64,000 nucleotides of DNA from Flavobacterium aquaticum. GTDB taxonomy: Bacteria; Bacteroidota; Bacteroidia; Flavobacteriales; Flavobacteriaceae. Position 1 is the stretch's first letter, and each line of letters starts with the position of its first letter. The stretch spans positions 62,001 to 126,000 of the forward strand of contig NZ_QLMI01000004.1 in the NCBI RefSeq assembly GCF_003259835.1, in the 5' to 3' direction. The notes under the pieces are model-generated. The model worked only from the letters and a program-made list of their open reading frames with translations, did no database searches and was not told the DNA's origin. Positions 42,578-53,073 of this stretch are shown here, piece by piece. The position numbers and the translations under genes were made by a program.

Positions 42578-44596
42578 ATGAGTAGATTAAAATATATCAT
42601 TTTCTGTTTAATTTTTGGGCTTGGAATCCAATTTGGAAACGCACAAAATATTACGGTTGATGAAAGTTACACCCCACAAGATTTAGTTGAAGATATTTTA
42701 ATCAACAGTCCTTGTGCTAACGTTTTTAATGTGAGTGTTTCAGGAGGAAATTTTGCCACTGGAGAAAAAAGTTTTGGCTATTTTGATGCTACAGGAACTA
42801 CATTTCCCTTTGAAAACGGAATTATTCTTTCTACAGGAAAAATAAATAACGCTCCCGGACCAAATAGTTATCTTTCTGACGACGGCGGTGGCATGGGTTG
42901 GAATGGCGATCCAGACTTAAACGATGCTTTAGGATTAAGTAACACTTTTAATGCTACTGTTTTAGAATTCGATTTTATTCCTTTAGACGATAATATTAGT
43001 TTTGATTACATTTTTTCATCCGAACAATATTTATCAAGCCCATCTTCTAATCAATGTAATTTTACAGATGGATTTGCTTTTTTATTGAAAAGAAACGGAG
43101 ATACAAGTTATCAAAATTTAGCAGTTGTTCCTAATACAACTATTCCTGTAAAAGTAAATACAGTAAGAGGTTCAGGAACGATTTGTCCACCTGCCAACCA
43201 AGCTTATTTTGATGCATTCAACGGAACGAATCACCCTACTAATTTCAATGGACAAACAAAAGTTTTAACTGCTCAATCAATTGTTATTCCTGGAGAAACC
43301 TATCACATTAAACTTGTAATTGCTGATGAAGGAAATTATCGATATGATTCTGCAATTTTCCTTGGCGGTGGAAGTTTTAATTTTGGAATCGATTTAGGGG
43401 TCGACCGCTTAATTGCAACAGGAAATCCGCTTTGCCCTGGTGAAACATTATCAGTTGATGCTACTCAAACTGGCGCAATCGGTTATAAATGGTTTAAAAA
43501 TAACAATGAAATTTCTGGCGCTACGAATGCCAATTACAATGTTACTTCTGCAGGAGATTATAAGGTTGAGATCGATTTTGGTTCTTCATGCAAACCAGAA
43601 GGAACTATCAGGATCGAATACGCAGAATCGTTAGTAATCAATCAAGATTTATTTACTGAATGTGACGCTGATGCCAATCAAGATGGAAAAACAGTGTTTA
43701 ATTTAGATAACATTAAAAATCTATTATTCACTAATCTTCCTAGTAATTATGTGATTTCATTTTTTGAAATTCCCACAAGCACAACAGCTTTACCAACAAA
43801 TTATACTAACACAACCCCATATTCCGAAACTATTTATGCAAGAATCATGAATGTTCAAGGTTGTTATTCGGATTACCCTGTAAATTTAAGAGTTAACACT
43901 TTTGACGCTATTTTAGTAGATGAAACCATTGGTCTTTGCGAAGATTCTATCTTAACTTTAGATGCTGGAAGCGGATTTTCAACTTACGAATGGAATACAA
44001 TTCCGCCTCAGTTTACCCAACAAATTACTGTAAACTCAGGAGGGATTTATGAAGTAACAGTAACCAATGCCTTAAATTGCCCTAAAACAAAAACATTTAC
44101 AATTGAAGCTTCTGGAATTGCAACAATTGAAGACATTATTATTAACGATTTTCAAGAAAATAATTCAGCAATTATTCAAGTTGCTGCTTCAAGTTTAGGT
44201 GATTATGAATTTTCTTTAGATGGTATCAACTATCAAGATTCTAATGTTTTCAGTAATCTAAATGCAGGCGAATACACGGTTTATATTCAAGACAAAAAAG
44301 GGTGTGGTATTGTTTTCGAAACGTTTTACATCTTAGATTATCCGAAATATTTCACACCAAACGGCGATGGTTATAACGATACTTGGTTCATTAAAAACTT
44401 AGATAAACGAAACTTAGAAAATAGTGTTATTACTGTTTTTGATCGTTACGGCAAATTATTAAAACAAATTTCAGGAGTAAGCGAAGGTTGGAACGGAACT
44501 TTCAATGGAAATCTTCTACCTGCAAACGATTATTGGTTTGAAATCAGATTAACTAACGGCAAATCGGTAAAAGGACACTTTACATTAAAACGTTAG
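42578..44596 (+). CDS. Secreted surface protein with choice-of-anchor L domain and T9SS type B sorting domain
   Basis: 672 residues. Signal peptide 1-22 (cut after GNA). Residues about 40-255 match the choice-of-anchor L domain (NVFNVSVSGGNFATGEKSFG, then FDYIFSSEQYLSSPSSNQCN). Ig-like/PKD-like modules occupy the middle. The last 85 residues are a gliding-motility-associated type B C-terminal signal: YFTPNGDGYNDTWFI, VFDRYGKLL, GWNGTFNGNLLPANDYWF. It should cross the outer membrane by the type IX system; ligand unknown. Confidence 0.92.
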   Translation: MSRLKYIIFCLIFGLGIQFGNAQNITVDESYTPQDLVEDILINSPCANVFNVSVSGGNFATGEKSFGYFDATGTTFPFENGIILSTGKINNAPGPNSYLSDDGGGMGWNGDPDLNDALGLSNTFNATVLEFDFIPLDDNISFDYIFSSEQYLSSPSSNQCNFTDGFAFLLKRNGDTSYQNLAVVPNTTIPVKVNTVRGSGTICPPANQAYFDAFNGTNHPTNFNGQTKVLTAQSIVIPGETYHIKLVIADEGNYRYDSAIFLGGGSFNFGIDLGVDRLIATGNPLCPGETLSVDATQTGAIGYKWFKNNNEISGATNANYNVTSAGDYKVEIDFGSSCKPEGTIRIEYAESLVINQDLFTECDADANQDGKTVFNLDNIKNLLFTNLPSNYVISFFEIPTSTTALPTNYTNTTPYSETIYARIMNVQGCYSDYPVNLRVNTFDAILVDETIGLCEDSILTLDAGSGFSTYEWNTIPPQFTQQITVNSGGIYEVTVTNALNCPKTKTFTIEASGIATIEDIIINDFQENNSAIIQVAASSLGDYEFSLDGINYQDSNVFSNLNAGEYTVYIQDKKGCGIVFETFYILDYPKYFTPNGDGYNDTWFIKNLDKRNLENSVITVFDRYGKLLKQISGVSEGWNGTFNGNLLPANDYWFEIRLTNGKSVKGHFTLKR

Positions 44597-44640
44597 GCAT
44601 AATAATTGCAGAATAGCTTACAAAATAATATATTCGCAGT

Positions 44641-45651
44641 ATGATGCAAATACACGAAATTGAAGCTATAAAATCGATTTTAGCTACACCAAAAAAAATT
44701 ACAATTGTACCTCATAGAAATCCTGACGGAGACGCTATGGGTTCTACTTTAGGTTTATATCACATCCTTAAACAACTACAACACGACGTTGTGGTAATAG
44801 CTCCAAATGAATTTCCAGATTTTTTAGCTTGGTTACCCGAAAGCGAAAAGGTTTTAATTTTCGAAAGAAGTTTTGATACTTGCAAAGCTATTTTAGAAAA
44901 ATCGGAATTGATTTTTACTTTAGATTTTAACGCTTTGCATCGAACTGGTGACCAAATGGAAAATGCACTGAAAACACTAACAGTTCCAAGTGTAATGATT
45001 GACCATCATCAAGCACCAGATGGTTATGCAACTTATACTTTTTCAGATACCGCTTATGGTTCAACTTGTGAAATGGTATATGATTTTATTCACCAATTGA
45101 GCTTAGAAAATTTAATCAATAAAACAGTAGCTACTTGTTTATATACCGGAATTGTTACTGACTCTGGAAGTTTCCGTTTTCCAAAAACAACTAGCGCTAC
45201 TCACAAATGTGTTGCTGATTTAATTGAAAAAGGCATCAACAATAGCGAAATTCACAATTTACTTTTCGATAATTCATCATACAACCGTTTGTTGCTATTA
45301 GGAAAAGCACTTCAGAATTTGAAAATGCTTCCAGAATACAAAACAACTTACATTACTTTAACTCAAGACGAATTAAACGAATTTGGGCATCAAAAAGGAG
45401 ATACAGAAGGAATCGTAAACTACGGCTTAAGCATCAAAGGAATCGATTTTACCGCTATTTTTATCGAACACAAAGAAGAAGGAATTATCAAAATTTCTTT
45501 CCGTTCGCAAGGTGATTTTGATGTAAATCAATTTGCGCGAAATCATTTCAATGGAGGTGGACACATCAATGCCGCTGGTGGAAAATCTTTTTCAAATTTA
45601 GACGAAACGATACAACAATTTATTGCTATTTTAGCAACAGAAAAAAAATAA
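44641..45651 (+). CDS. DHH family phosphoesterase (NrnA-like)
   Basis: 336 residues. The DHH domain has VPHRNPDGDAMGST, LDFNALHRTGD and the eponymous IDHHQAPDG; the DHHA1 domain ends with GGGHINAAGGKS. NrnA-type enzymes degrade nanoRNA and pAp; c-di-AMP phosphodiesterases have the same core. The ATG doublet at 44641/44644 makes the first residue uncertain. It is 2 bp upstream of gldI. Confidence 0.9.
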   Translation: MMQIHEIEAIKSILATPKKITIVPHRNPDGDAMGSTLGLYHILKQLQHDVVVIAPNEFPDFLAWLPESEKVLIFERSFDTCKAILEKSELIFTLDFNALHRTGDQMENALKTLTVPSVMIDHHQAPDGYATYTFSDTAYGSTCEMVYDFIHQLSLENLINKTVATCLYTGIVTDSGSFRFPKTTSATHKCVADLIEKGINNSEIHNLLFDNSSYNRLLLLGKALQNLKMLPEYKTTYITLTQDELNEFGHQKGDTEGIVNYGLSIKGIDFTAIFIEHKEEGIIKISFRSQGDFDVNQFARNHFNGGGHINAAGGKSFSNLDETIQQFIAILATEKK

Positions 45652-45653
45652 TT

Positions 45654-46211
45654 ATGAAAATTCAAAACCTATTCCTTTTTGGAGCAATGATTTTCTTAGC
45701 CAGTTGTTCACAACAGCAACAAGCAAGAAAACCTATTTCTCACACTTCAGGAACTTTCATAAAAGAATCTATTGAGCGAAACAAAATATTAATCGCTGAT
45801 GAAGAAGATTTAATTGCTGAAATTATTAAAAACGATTCTTTAAAATCATACATCGCTTCAAACAAGGGATATTGGTACAAATACGAAACAAAAGTAGACG
45901 AAATTACACCTACTCCTAAAAGAGGTGATATTGCTTTTTTTGATTATGAAATCAAAGATTTAAAAAGCAGAATTATCTACACAATTGCCGATACAAAACC
46001 TCAAGTTTATTACGTAGATAAAGAAAACATTATGATGGGATTGCGAGACGGAATCAAATTAATGAAAAAAGGAGAAACTGTCACTTTCTTGTTTCCATCA
46101 CACATGGCGTACGGCTATCATGGTGATGATAAAAAAATTGGAACTAACGAACCTCTAATTTGTACTGTAAGTTTAAACGATATCAAAGTTGATACTCAAG
46201 CTAAAAATTAA
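45654..46211 (+). CDS. gldI: Gliding motility lipoprotein GldI (FKBP-type prolyl isomerase)
   Basis: 185 residues. Lipobox FLASC with Cys18. The C-terminal 100 residues are an FKBP-like fold: RGDIAFFDYEIKDLKS, GLRDGIKLMKKGETVTFLFP and HMAYGYHGD. In F. johnsoniae GldI is required for gliding, and it probably helps folding of secreted T9SS proteins in the periplasm. It is followed at 6 and 8 bp by two further prolyl isomerases. Confidence 0.88.
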   Translation: MKIQNLFLFGAMIFLASCSQQQQARKPISHTSGTFIKESIERNKILIADEEDLIAEIIKNDSLKSYIASNKGYWYKYETKVDEITPTPKRGDIAFFDYEIKDLKSRIIYTIADTKPQVYYVDKENIMMGLRDGIKLMKKGETVTFLFPSHMAYGYHGDDKKIGTNEPLICTVSLNDIKVDTQAKN

Positions 46212-46217
46212 TACCTA

Positions 46218-47306
46218 ATGAAAATTACTTCTATTTTATTATTAAGCATTGTTACATTTTTTGCTTCCTGTTCAAAATCTTATGACAGCCTTAAAGAAGG
46301 TTTGTATGCCGATATTGAAACTTCAAAAGGAAACATGATTGTAAAATTAGAATTTGAAAAAGTTCCGAATACAGTTGCTAATTTCGTAACCTTAGCCGAG
46401 GGAAAAAATCCTTTCGTAAGCGAAGAATTTAAAGGAAAACCTTTTTACGACGGATTAAAATTTCACCGTGTAATTGCTGATTTTATGATTCAAGGTGGCG
46501 ATCCGAATGGAGATGGTTCTGGTGGACCAGGTTATAAATTTAAAGATGAATTTCATCCTGATTTAAGACATTCAAAAGCCGGAATTTTATCAATGGCTAA
46601 TGCTGGACCAAGTACTAATGGAAGCCAGTTTTTCATCACTCACAAAGAAACACCTTGGCTAGATAATATGCATACTGTTTTTGGTGAAGTAGTTGAAGGA
46701 TTAGAAATCATTAATACTATCACTGCTGATGATGTGATAGAAAAAATCACAATTATTAGAATTGGAAATACGGCTAAAAAGTTTGATGCCGTAAAGATTT
46801 TCAAAAACTACTATTCTTCGGTTGCTAAAGAAATTAAAGAAGCAGAAGAAAAGGCAAAGCAAATTATTGAAAATAAAGCTAAAGAAATTACCACCTTAAA
46901 AGCAACAGGAACCAAAACAAAATCAGGTTTAATTTATCAAATCATTAAAAAAGGTGGCGATAAAAAACCTTCAAATGGAACTCAAGTTAATGTTAATTAC
47001 GCTGGATATTTAGAAAATGGTCAGCTTTTTGATACGAGTTACGAAGATGTTGCAAAATTATTTGGGAAATTTAATCAACAAAGAGCACAACAAGGCGGCT
47101 ATACTCCTATTCCATCAACAATAGGAAATCTTCAATTTATTCCTGGATTTATTGAAGGAATTAACATGATGAACTTTGGAGACAAATTAATGTTGTATAT
47201 CCCTTCAGAATTAGGATATGGTCAAGAAGGCGCTGGTGATGTTATCCCTCCTAACGCAAATATTGTATTTGAAGTGGAACTTTTAGAATTTAAACCAACA
47301 AACTAA
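46218..47306 (+). CDS. Lipoprotein prolyl isomerase: cyclophilin-FKBP fusion
   Basis: 362 residues. Lipobox FFASC with Cys18. The cyclophilin domain (about 30-195) has [20 protein letters not shown] and [11 protein letters not shown] helical Lys/Glu linker (200-230) leads to an FKBP domain (about 240-360) with [18 protein letters not shown] and [17 protein letters not shown]. Two catalytic folds in one periplasmic lipoprotein. Closely related to the next gene. Confidence 0.92.
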   Translation: MKITSILLLSIVTFFASCSKSYDSLKEGLYADIETSKGNMIVKLEFEKVPNTVANFVTLAEGKNPFVSEEFKGKPFYDGLKFHRVIADFMIQGGDPNGDGSGGPGYKFKDEFHPDLRHSKAGILSMANAGPSTNGSQFFITHKETPWLDNMHTVFGEVVEGLEIINTITADDVIEKITIIRIGNTAKKFDAVKIFKNYYSSVAKEIKEAEEKAKQIIENKAKEITTLKATGTKTKSGLIYQIIKKGGDKKPSNGTQVNVNYAGYLENGQLFDTSYEDVAKLFGKFNQQRAQQGGYTPIPSTIGNLQFIPGFIEGINMMNFGDKLMLYIPSELGYGQEGAGDVIPPNANIVFEVELLEFKPTN

Positions 47307-47314
47307 AAAATAAA

Positions 47315-48325
47315 ATGAAAAACATTTCTAAATTATTAATACTAGTGTTAAGCTACACCACATTTTCTGTAGCACAAAACAAAACACAAGAAGGAATTTT
47401 TGCTGAATTCAATACAACAAAAGGAAAAATTGTAGCAGCTTTAGAATACAAAAAAACTCCTGTTACAGTTGCTAATTTTATTTCGCTTGCTGAAGGAAAA
47501 AATCCAAAAGCAGATGCAAAATTTAAAGGAAAACCATACTATAATGGTTTAAAATTTCACCGCGTTATCGCTGATTTTATGATTCAAGGTGGTTGTCCTG
47601 ATGGAAAAGGTTCGGGTGGTCCAGGTTATAAATTTGATGATGAAATTGTTGCTGATTTAAAGCATTCTGGTAAAGGAATTTTATCAATGGCAAATGCTGG
47701 ACCAGCTACTAACGGAAGTCAGTTTTTTATCACTCACAAAGCTACACCATGGTTAGATGGAAAACACACCGTTTTTGGACATGTAACTAGCGGATTAGAC
47801 ATTGTAGATAAAATTGTACAAGATGATGTTATTACATCTGTAAAAATTATTAGAGTAGGAAAAGAAGCTAAAAAATTCAATGCCGAAAAAACGTTTGCAG
47901 ATTACTTTGTAAAAAAAGAAGCAGCTGAAAAATTAGCTGTAGAAAAACAAAAAGAAGCCAAAGAAAAAGCTTTAAAAGAATTTGCAAATGCAGCAACTAC
48001 ACCAAGTGGTTTAAAATATATTGTATTACAAGAAGGAACAGGAAACAAACCAGTTGCAACAAGTAACGTTAAAGTACATTATACAGGAATGTTATTAGAC
48101 GGAAAAGTTTTTGACAGTAGTGTACAAAGGGGAGAAACTATCGATTTTGGTTTGAACCAAGTAATTAAAGGTTGGACAGAAGGTGTTCAATTAATGCCTG
48201 AAGGTTCTAAATACAAATTCTATATTCCTTCTAATTTAGCTTATGGTGAAAGAGGTGCAGGCGGTGTTATTCCTCCAAATGCAGATTTAATTTTTGAAAT
48301 TGAATTAATCAAGATAAACCAATAA
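47315..48325 (+). CDS. Periplasmic prolyl isomerase: cyclophilin-FKBP fusion
   Basis: 336 residues. The signal peptide (1-20, FSVA then Gln) lacks a lipobox Cys, so the mature protein should be soluble. The cyclophilin domain has [19 protein letters not shown] and [11 protein letters not shown]; the FKBP domain has [18 protein letters not shown] and [16 protein letters not shown]. The FKBP part is closer to the canonical form than its lipoprotein paralog 8 bp upstream. A terminator closes the operon. Confidence 0.93.
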   Translation: MKNISKLLILVLSYTTFSVAQNKTQEGIFAEFNTTKGKIVAALEYKKTPVTVANFISLAEGKNPKADAKFKGKPYYNGLKFHRVIADFMIQGGCPDGKGSGGPGYKFDDEIVADLKHSGKGILSMANAGPATNGSQFFITHKATPWLDGKHTVFGHVTSGLDIVDKIVQDDVITSVKIIRVGKEAKKFNAEKTFADYFVKKEAAEKLAVEKQKEAKEKALKEFANAATTPSGLKYIVLQEGTGNKPVATSNVKVHYTGMLLDGKVFDSSVQRGETIDFGLNQVIKGWTEGVQLMPEGSKYKFYIPSNLAYGERGAGGVIPPNADLIFEIELIKINQ

Positions 48326-48327
48326 AT

Positions 48328-48361
48328 AAAAAAGCCGCTAAGTTAATTAGCGGCTTTTTTT
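48328..48361 (+). terminator. Intrinsic terminator of the gldI operon
   Basis: A 14-bp stem AAAAAAGCCGCTAA (48328-48341) / TTAGCGGCTTTTTT (48347-48360). Confidence 0.9.
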
Positions 48362-48374
48362 ATACTTACTTGAA

Positions 48375-48806
48375 TTAAAATCTCCAGTCAAATTCATCTT
48401 TATCACTAAAAACAGCTCCTACTTCAATCTTAACAATTTCGTTATAATCTACGTGGAAAAACACCCAGTTTTCCTCGTTAAAATAACTTATCATTCCTTC
48501 TATCGTATCGGTTTCAAATGGTTTAATTTTATTTTTTTCCAAAAGTGGATACACATCACTCCAATTTTTACCAATTACAGTTGTATTGAACAACTTAATA
48601 ATCGGATTTGTTGTTGTCATATATCCTAATCTAAAATCTTCTTCTTTATAAAAAATCAAGCGAAGTTTTCTAGCGTTATACATGAACACAACATTCTCTT
48701 CTTCATCTTTATATTGCGTATCGGGTTTACCCAAAATTTTAGTAACATCTTGCTCTTTCATTCCGAAAAGCAAATTGTCAATTCCGTATTTTAATTTAAT
48801 TTCCAT
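48375..48806 (-). CDS. Hypothetical protein, BamE/BLIP-like opening
   Basis: 143 residues, no signal peptide. The N-terminal part, LLFGMKEQDVTKILGKPDT, has the GM-x-x-x-DV-x-x-x-LGKPD pattern seen in SmpA/BamE-like and BLIP-fold proteins, but the rest is not recognised. Trp/Phe-rich C-terminus (DEFDWRF). Its codon use is ordinary; a terminator lies between it and typA, so it is probably a separate unit. Confidence 0.65.
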   Translation of the reverse strand: MEIKLKYGIDNLLFGMKEQDVTKILGKPDTQYKDEEENVVFMYNARKLRLIFYKEEDFRLGYMTTTNPIIKLFNTTVIGKNWSDVYPLLEKNKIKPFETDTIEGMISYFNEENWVFFHVDYNEIVKIEVGAVFSDKDEFDWRF

Positions 48807-48819
48807 TCTTGTTTATGCT

Positions 48820-48849
48820 AAAAAATCCCGACTTTCATCGGGATTTAAA
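48820..48849 (-). terminator. Intrinsic terminator of typA
   Basis: Perfect 9-bp stem AAATCCCGA (48823-48831) / TCGGGATTT (48838-48846), with a T run on the minus strand. Lies 6 bp after the typA stop. Confidence 0.85.
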
Positions 48850-48851
48850 AA

Positions 48852-50651
48852 TTATGCTATTTTGAAACGTTTTCTATCGTTTTCATTCAAATAGATTTTA
48901 CGTAAACGTAACGATTTTGGTGTTACCTCAACATATTCATCTTTCTGAATGTACTCTAATGCTTCTTCTAATGAGAATTTGATTGCAGGAATAATTCTTG
49001 CTTTATCATCATTTCCAGAAGAACGTACGTTTGTTAATTTTTTAGTTTTAGTTACATTCACCACCATATCATCTCCACGTGAATTTTCACCAATTACCTG
49101 ACCTTCGTAGATATCTTCATTAGGATCAACGAAGAATTTACCTCTGTCTTGTAATTTATCAATAGAATAAGGAATTGCTTTTCCGTTTTCCATAGAAATT
49201 AACGACCCACCTAAACGTCCTGGAATTTCACCTTTGAATGGTTGGTAATCAATAAAACGGTGCGACATAATAGCTTCACCAGCTGTAGCCGTTAATAATT
49301 GATTTCTCAATCCAATAATTCCACGAGATGGAATGTTGAATTTGATAATCATACGCTCTCCTTTAGGCTCCATAGATAACATTTCACCTTTACGGATTGT
49401 TACAAATTCAACCGCTCTACCTGAAAGATTTTCTGGTAAATCAACTGTTAATTCTTCAATTGGCTCACATTTAACACCATCGATTTCTTTGATGATAACT
49501 TGTGGTTGTCCAATTTGTAACTCATATCCTTCTCTTCTCATAGTTTCAATTAAAACCGATAAGTGAAGTACGCCACGACCAAATACTAAGAATTTATCAG
49601 CAGAATCCGTTTCATTAACTCTTAATGCTAAGTTTTTCTCTAACTCTTTGTTCAAACGATCTTTAATGTGACGAGAAGTTACAAATTTACCTTCTTTACC
49701 AAAGAAAGGAGAATCGTTAATTGTAAACAACATACTCATTGTTGGCTCATCAATTGCAATAGAAGTTAAAGCTTCTGGATTTTCAAAATCAGCAACTGTA
49801 TCACCAATTTCGAAACCTTCTAAACCTACGATCGCACAGATATCACCTGCTACAACTTCTTCTACTTTTTTACGACCTAAACCTTCAAAAGTATGTAATT
49901 CTTTAATTTTTGATTTGCTTATTTTTCCATCTCTTTTTACCAAAGAAATATTCATTCCTTCACGTAAAACACCTCTTTGTAAACGACCAATCGCGATACG
50001 ACCAGTAAATGAAGAGAAATCTAAAGATGTAATTAACATTTGAGGCGTTCCTTCAGAAACTTTAGGAGCTGGAACATGTTCCAAAACCATATCTAATAAA
50101 GGCTCTATATTTTCTGTTTGATTTCTGAAATCATCAGACATCCAGTTGTTTTTTGCCGAACCGTAAACTGTTGGGAAATCTAACTGCTCTTCAGTTGCAC
50201 CTAATTCAAACATTAAGTCGAAAACTTTTTCGTGAACTTCTTCTGGAGTACAGTTTTCTTTATCTACTTTATTAATAACCACACAAGGTTTTAAACCTAA
50301 GTCAATCGCTTTTTGTAATACGAAACGCGTTTGTGGCATTGGTCCTTCAAAAGCATCTACTAAAAGACAAACACCATCTGCCATATTAAGTACACGCTCT
50401 ACTTCACCACCAAAATCGGCGTGACCTGGAGTATCGATAATGTTGATTTTTGTTCCTTTGTAAGTTACAGAAACGTTTTTAGAAGTAATAGTAATACCTC
50501 TTTCACGCTCTAAGTCATTATTATCTAAGATTAAATCTCCTGTGTTTTCGTTTTCACGAAACAACTGACAGTGGTACATGATTTTATCAACCAAAGTAGT
50601 TTTACCGTGGTCAACGTGGGCAATAATTGCGATGTTTCTAATAGAAGTCAT
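48852..50651 (-). CDS. typA: Translational GTPase TypA/BipA
   Basis: 599 residues. G-domain motifs are [10 protein letters not shown] (G1), the G2 Thr in [16 protein letters not shown] (G3) and NKVDKEN (G4). EF-G-like domains III and V and the TypA-specific C-terminus ([13 protein letters not shown]) follow. It is a ribosome-binding GTPase that supports 50S assembly and stress growth. The start lies just before the A-rich promoter region shared with rpsT. Confidence 0.97.
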   Translation of the reverse strand: MTSIRNIAIIAHVDHGKTTLVDKIMYHCQLFRENENTGDLILDNNDLERERGITITSKNVSVTYKGTKINIIDTPGHADFGGEVERVLNMADGVCLLVDAFEGPMPQTRFVLQKAIDLGLKPCVVINKVDKENCTPEEVHEKVFDLMFELGATEEQLDFPTVYGSAKNNWMSDDFRNQTENIEPLLDMVLEHVPAPKVSEGTPQMLITSLDFSSFTGRIAIGRLQRGVLREGMNISLVKRDGKISKSKIKELHTFEGLGRKKVEEVVAGDICAIVGLEGFEIGDTVADFENPEALTSIAIDEPTMSMLFTINDSPFFGKEGKFVTSRHIKDRLNKELEKNLALRVNETDSADKFLVFGRGVLHLSVLIETMRREGYELQIGQPQVIIKEIDGVKCEPIEELTVDLPENLSGRAVEFVTIRKGEMLSMEPKGERMIIKFNIPSRGIIGLRNQLLTATAGEAIMSHRFIDYQPFKGEIPGRLGGSLISMENGKAIPYSIDKLQDRGKFFVDPNEDIYEGQVIGENSRGDDMVVNVTKTKKLTNVRSSGNDDKARIIPAIKFSLEEALEYIQKDEYVEVTPKSLRLRKIYLNENDRKRFKIA

Positions 50652-50748
50652 TTATAAAATTTTTGAAGGTGCAAAGGTAATGTTTATTTTGATAAAAACA
50701 CTATAGTAATCAATACTTTAGTAGAAATAACATAATAATAACGTATAA

Positions 50749-50775
50749 AAAAAGCTCTCAAAATGAGAGCTTTAG
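50749..50775 (-). terminator. Intrinsic terminator of rpsT
   Basis: AAAGCTCTCA (50751-50760) pairs with TGAGAGCTTT (50764-50773) around an AAA loop; the minus-strand 3' side runs into T residues. Confidence 0.85.
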
Positions 50776-50795
50776 TATATTTCACTAACAGTAGA

Positions 50796-51047
50796 CTATA
50801 AAGAAGCTACGTGTTTAGTTAATTTAGATTTTAAGTTAGAAGCTTTATTATCGTGGATAATATTTTTCTTAGCTAATTTATCAATCATAGAAATTACAGT
50901 TGATAATTTTGCAGAAGCCTCAGCTTTGTCAGTAGCTAAACGAATAGCTTTGATAGCGTTACGAGTAGTTTTGTGTTGGTATCTGTTTAATACTCTTCTT
51001 TTCTCGTTACTTCTAATTCTTTTTAAAGCAGATTTATGATTTGCCAT
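50796..51047 (-). CDS. rpsT: 30S ribosomal protein S20
   Basis: 83 residues, basic and helical: MANHKSALKRIRSNEKRR is the family opening and the C-terminal KNIIHDNKASNLKSKL is the conserved last helix. Binds the 5' and 3' minor domains of 16S rRNA. Followed by an intrinsic terminator. Confidence 0.97.
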   Translation of the reverse strand: MANHKSALKRIRSNEKRRVLNRYQHKTTRNAIKAIRLATDKAEASAKLSTVISMIDKLAKKNIIHDNKASNLKSKLTKHVASL

Positions 51048-51099
51048 TTTGTTCTTTTTTTAATTGTAATAATTGTTATAAACTACTAGTTAAAAAAGA

Positions 51100-51138
51100 A
51101 AAACCTCCCACATTCGCCTAGGCGAACACTTTGGTTTT
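51100..51138 (-). terminator. Hairpin downstream of the tRNA-Glu pair
   Basis: A 14-bp palindrome TTCGCCTAGGCGAA (51113-51126) is flanked by outer pairing AAAACC (51100-51105) / GGTTTT (51133-51138). On the minus strand it is followed by T residues, so it probably ends the tRNA transcript. The perfect palindrome could also bind a dimeric protein. Confidence 0.6.
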
Positions 51139-51203
51139 AACTAATAAAATAATAACCGAGACACCAATTACTATTTTATAAAACTTATTTACAACTAATT
51201 TTG

Positions 51204-51275
51204 TAGCCCGTAGGGGAATCGAACCCCTCTTACCAGGATGAAAACCTGGCGTCCTAACCGATAGACGAACGGGCC
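51204..51275 (-). tRNA. tRNA-Glu (TTC), copy 1
   Basis: Minus-strand cloverleaf of 72 nt: acceptor GGCCCGT / ACGGGCT, anticodon arm CCAGG-TTTTCAT-CCTGG giving anticodon TTC, and T arm GGGGTTCGATTCCCC with the TTCGA loop. CCA is not encoded. Identical to copy 2. Confidence 0.97.
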
Positions 51276-51305
51276 ATTAACCAATTCTTTTAATCTCAAT
51301 ATTTG

Positions 51306-51377
51306 TAGCCCGTAGGGGAATCGAACCCCTCTTACCAGGATGAAAACCTGGCGTCCTAACCGATAGACGAACGGGCC
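51306..51377 (-). tRNA. tRNA-Glu (TTC), copy 2
   Basis: Same 72-nt sequence as the copy at 51204, 102 bp away, separated by 30 bp. Upstream in transcription, so both are probably cut from one precursor. Confidence 0.97.
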
Positions 51378-51493
51378 ATCTCATACTCTGAACTCTTAAA
51401 GAGCTCATTTCTGTAATGCGAGTGCAAAGATAAACACATTTTTTATTCCTGCAATAGCATCAATATTTTTTTTTCGCTTTTTTTACTATTTTT

Positions 51494-52972
51494 TTAGTAA
51501 GCCTTTGCAAATAAGACTCTTCCAGTTGAAGGCTTTCCTGTTAAAACACAAGTTCCTGCTTCTTCTACTCTATCTAAAGCAATACAACGGATGGTTGCTT
51601 TTGTTAATTCTTTGATTTTTTCTTCAGTTTCTGCTGTTCCGTCCCAATGTGCTGCTAAGAAACCACCTTTTGTTTCTAAAACGTCTTTAAACTCTTCAAA
51701 AGAATTCACTTCAGTTATATGTGTGTTTCTGTAATCCAATGCTTTAGCAAATAAATCATTTTGAATCGTTGCTAATAAATTCTGAATATAAGCCGCTACT
51801 CCATCTTTAGCAACTACCTCTTTTGATAAATTATCTCTACGCGCAATTTCGTAAGTTCCGTTCTCTAAATCGTTTGGCCCAAGAGCAATACGAACTGGAA
51901 CACCTTTTAATTCCCATTCCGCAAATTTGAATCCTGGTTTTTGAGTATCTCTATTATCGTATTTAACTGAAATACCTAATTTTCTCAATTCTGCAACTAA
52001 ACCATTTACTTGTTCAGAAATAGCATCAAACTGCTCTTCAGTCTTATAAATTGGAACAATCACCACTTGAATTGGCGCTAAGTTTGGAGGCAATACCAAT
52101 CCTTTATCATCAGAATGCGTCATAACTAAAGCTCCCATCAAACGGGTTGAAACTCCCCAAGAAGTTCCCCAAACATGTTCTTGCTTTCCTTCTTTATTAG
52201 CAAATTTAACATCAAAAGCTTTAGCAAAATTTTGACCTAAGAAATGTGAAGTTCCCGCTTGCAACGCTTTTCCGTCTTGCATTAACGCTTCAATACAATA
52301 CGTTTCATCAGCTCCAGCAAAACGTTCTGTTTCTGTTTTTAAACCTTTGATAACTGGAATTGCCATAAAATTTTGAACGAAATCAGCATACACATTCATC
52401 ATTTTTTCAGATTCTTCAATCGCTTCTTGACGTGTTGCATGTGCCGTGTGTCCTTCTTGCCATAAAAATTCAGCTGTTCTTAAAAACAAACGCGTTCTCA
52501 TTTCCCAACGAACCACATTTGCCCATTGATTAATTAGCAAAGGTAAATCTCTGTACGATTGCACCCATCCTTTGTAAGTTGACCAAATAATAGCTTCAGA
52601 AGTTGGACGAACGATTAATTCTTCTTCTAATTTAGCATTTGGATCTACCATTAATTTTCCTGGTCTTTCCTCATCATTTTTCAAACGATAATGCGTCACA
52701 ATGGCACATTCCTTAGCAAAGCCTTCAGCATTTTTCTCTTCAGCTTCAAACATGCTTTTTGGAACAAACAAGGGGAAATAAGCATTACTATGTCCTGTTT
52801 CTTTAAACATTCTATCTAGTTCAGCTTGCATTTTTTCCCAAATTGCATAGCCGTATGGTTTAATCACCATACATCCTCTTACTCCTGAATTTTCTGCTAA
52901 ATCAGCCTTTACGACTAGTTCGTTATACCATTTGGAATAATCTTCCGCTCTTGTTGTTAAGTTCTTGCTCAT
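51494..52972 (-). CDS. proS: Prolyl-tRNA synthetase, archaeal/eukaryotic type (ProRS type 3)
   Basis: 492 residues from the ATG at 52972. It charges tRNA-Pro. Class II motifs are seen as [17 protein letters not shown] (motif 1), [20 protein letters not shown] (motif 2 region) and [16 protein letters not shown] (motif 3 region); the anticodon domain has [13 protein letters not shown]. The length and these blocks match the short form without the bacterial editing insertion. A longer start at 53029 would add 19 residues covering the promoter and is rejected. Confidence 0.95.
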   Translation of the reverse strand: MSKNLTTRAEDYSKWYNELVVKADLAENSGVRGCMVIKPYGYAIWEKMQAELDRMFKETGHSNAYFPLFVPKSMFEAEEKNAEGFAKECAIVTHYRLKNDEERPGKLMVDPNAKLEEELIVRPTSEAIIWSTYKGWVQSYRDLPLLINQWANVVRWEMRTRLFLRTAEFLWQEGHTAHATRQEAIEESEKMMNVYADFVQNFMAIPVIKGLKTETERFAGADETYCIEALMQDGKALQAGTSHFLGQNFAKAFDVKFANKEGKQEHVWGTSWGVSTRLMGALVMTHSDDKGLVLPPNLAPIQVVIVPIYKTEEQFDAISEQVNGLVAELRKLGISVKYDNRDTQKPGFKFAEWELKGVPVRIALGPNDLENGTYEIARRDNLSKEVVAKDGVAAYIQNLLATIQNDLFAKALDYRNTHITEVNSFEEFKDVLETKGGFLAAHWDGTAETEEKIKELTKATIRCIALDRVEEAGTCVLTGKPSTGRVLFAKAY

Positions 52973-53026
52973 TATGAATATTTTGGCACAAAAATTGTTT
53001 GTATAAATTTTAACTAATTTGTTTGG

Positions 53027-53034
53027 CAAAAATA
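53027..53034 (-). promoter_or_regulatory. Probable -7 box of proS
   Basis: On the minus strand TATTTTTG matches TAnnTTTG, about 55 bp before the proS ATG at 52972. It lies back to back with the plus-strand box at 53037. Confidence 0.45.
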
Positions 53035-53036
53035 GT

Positions 53037-53044
53037 TAAATTTG
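53037..53044 (+). promoter_or_regulatory. Probable -7 box of the Trp/Gly-rich lipoprotein gene
   Basis: TAAATTTG matches TAnnTTTG. TTTG at 53018-53021 lies 15 bp upstream, shorter than the usual spacing. Confidence 0.5.
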
Positions 53045-53073
53045 AAGTGTCCAACAATAAAAAAATAAGAGTT

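Noticed and set aside
51204..51377. A CRISPR-like pair or tRNA-directed integration site
   Set aside because: The two identical units are complete tRNA-Glu genes; there is no integrase or partial tRNA copy nearby.
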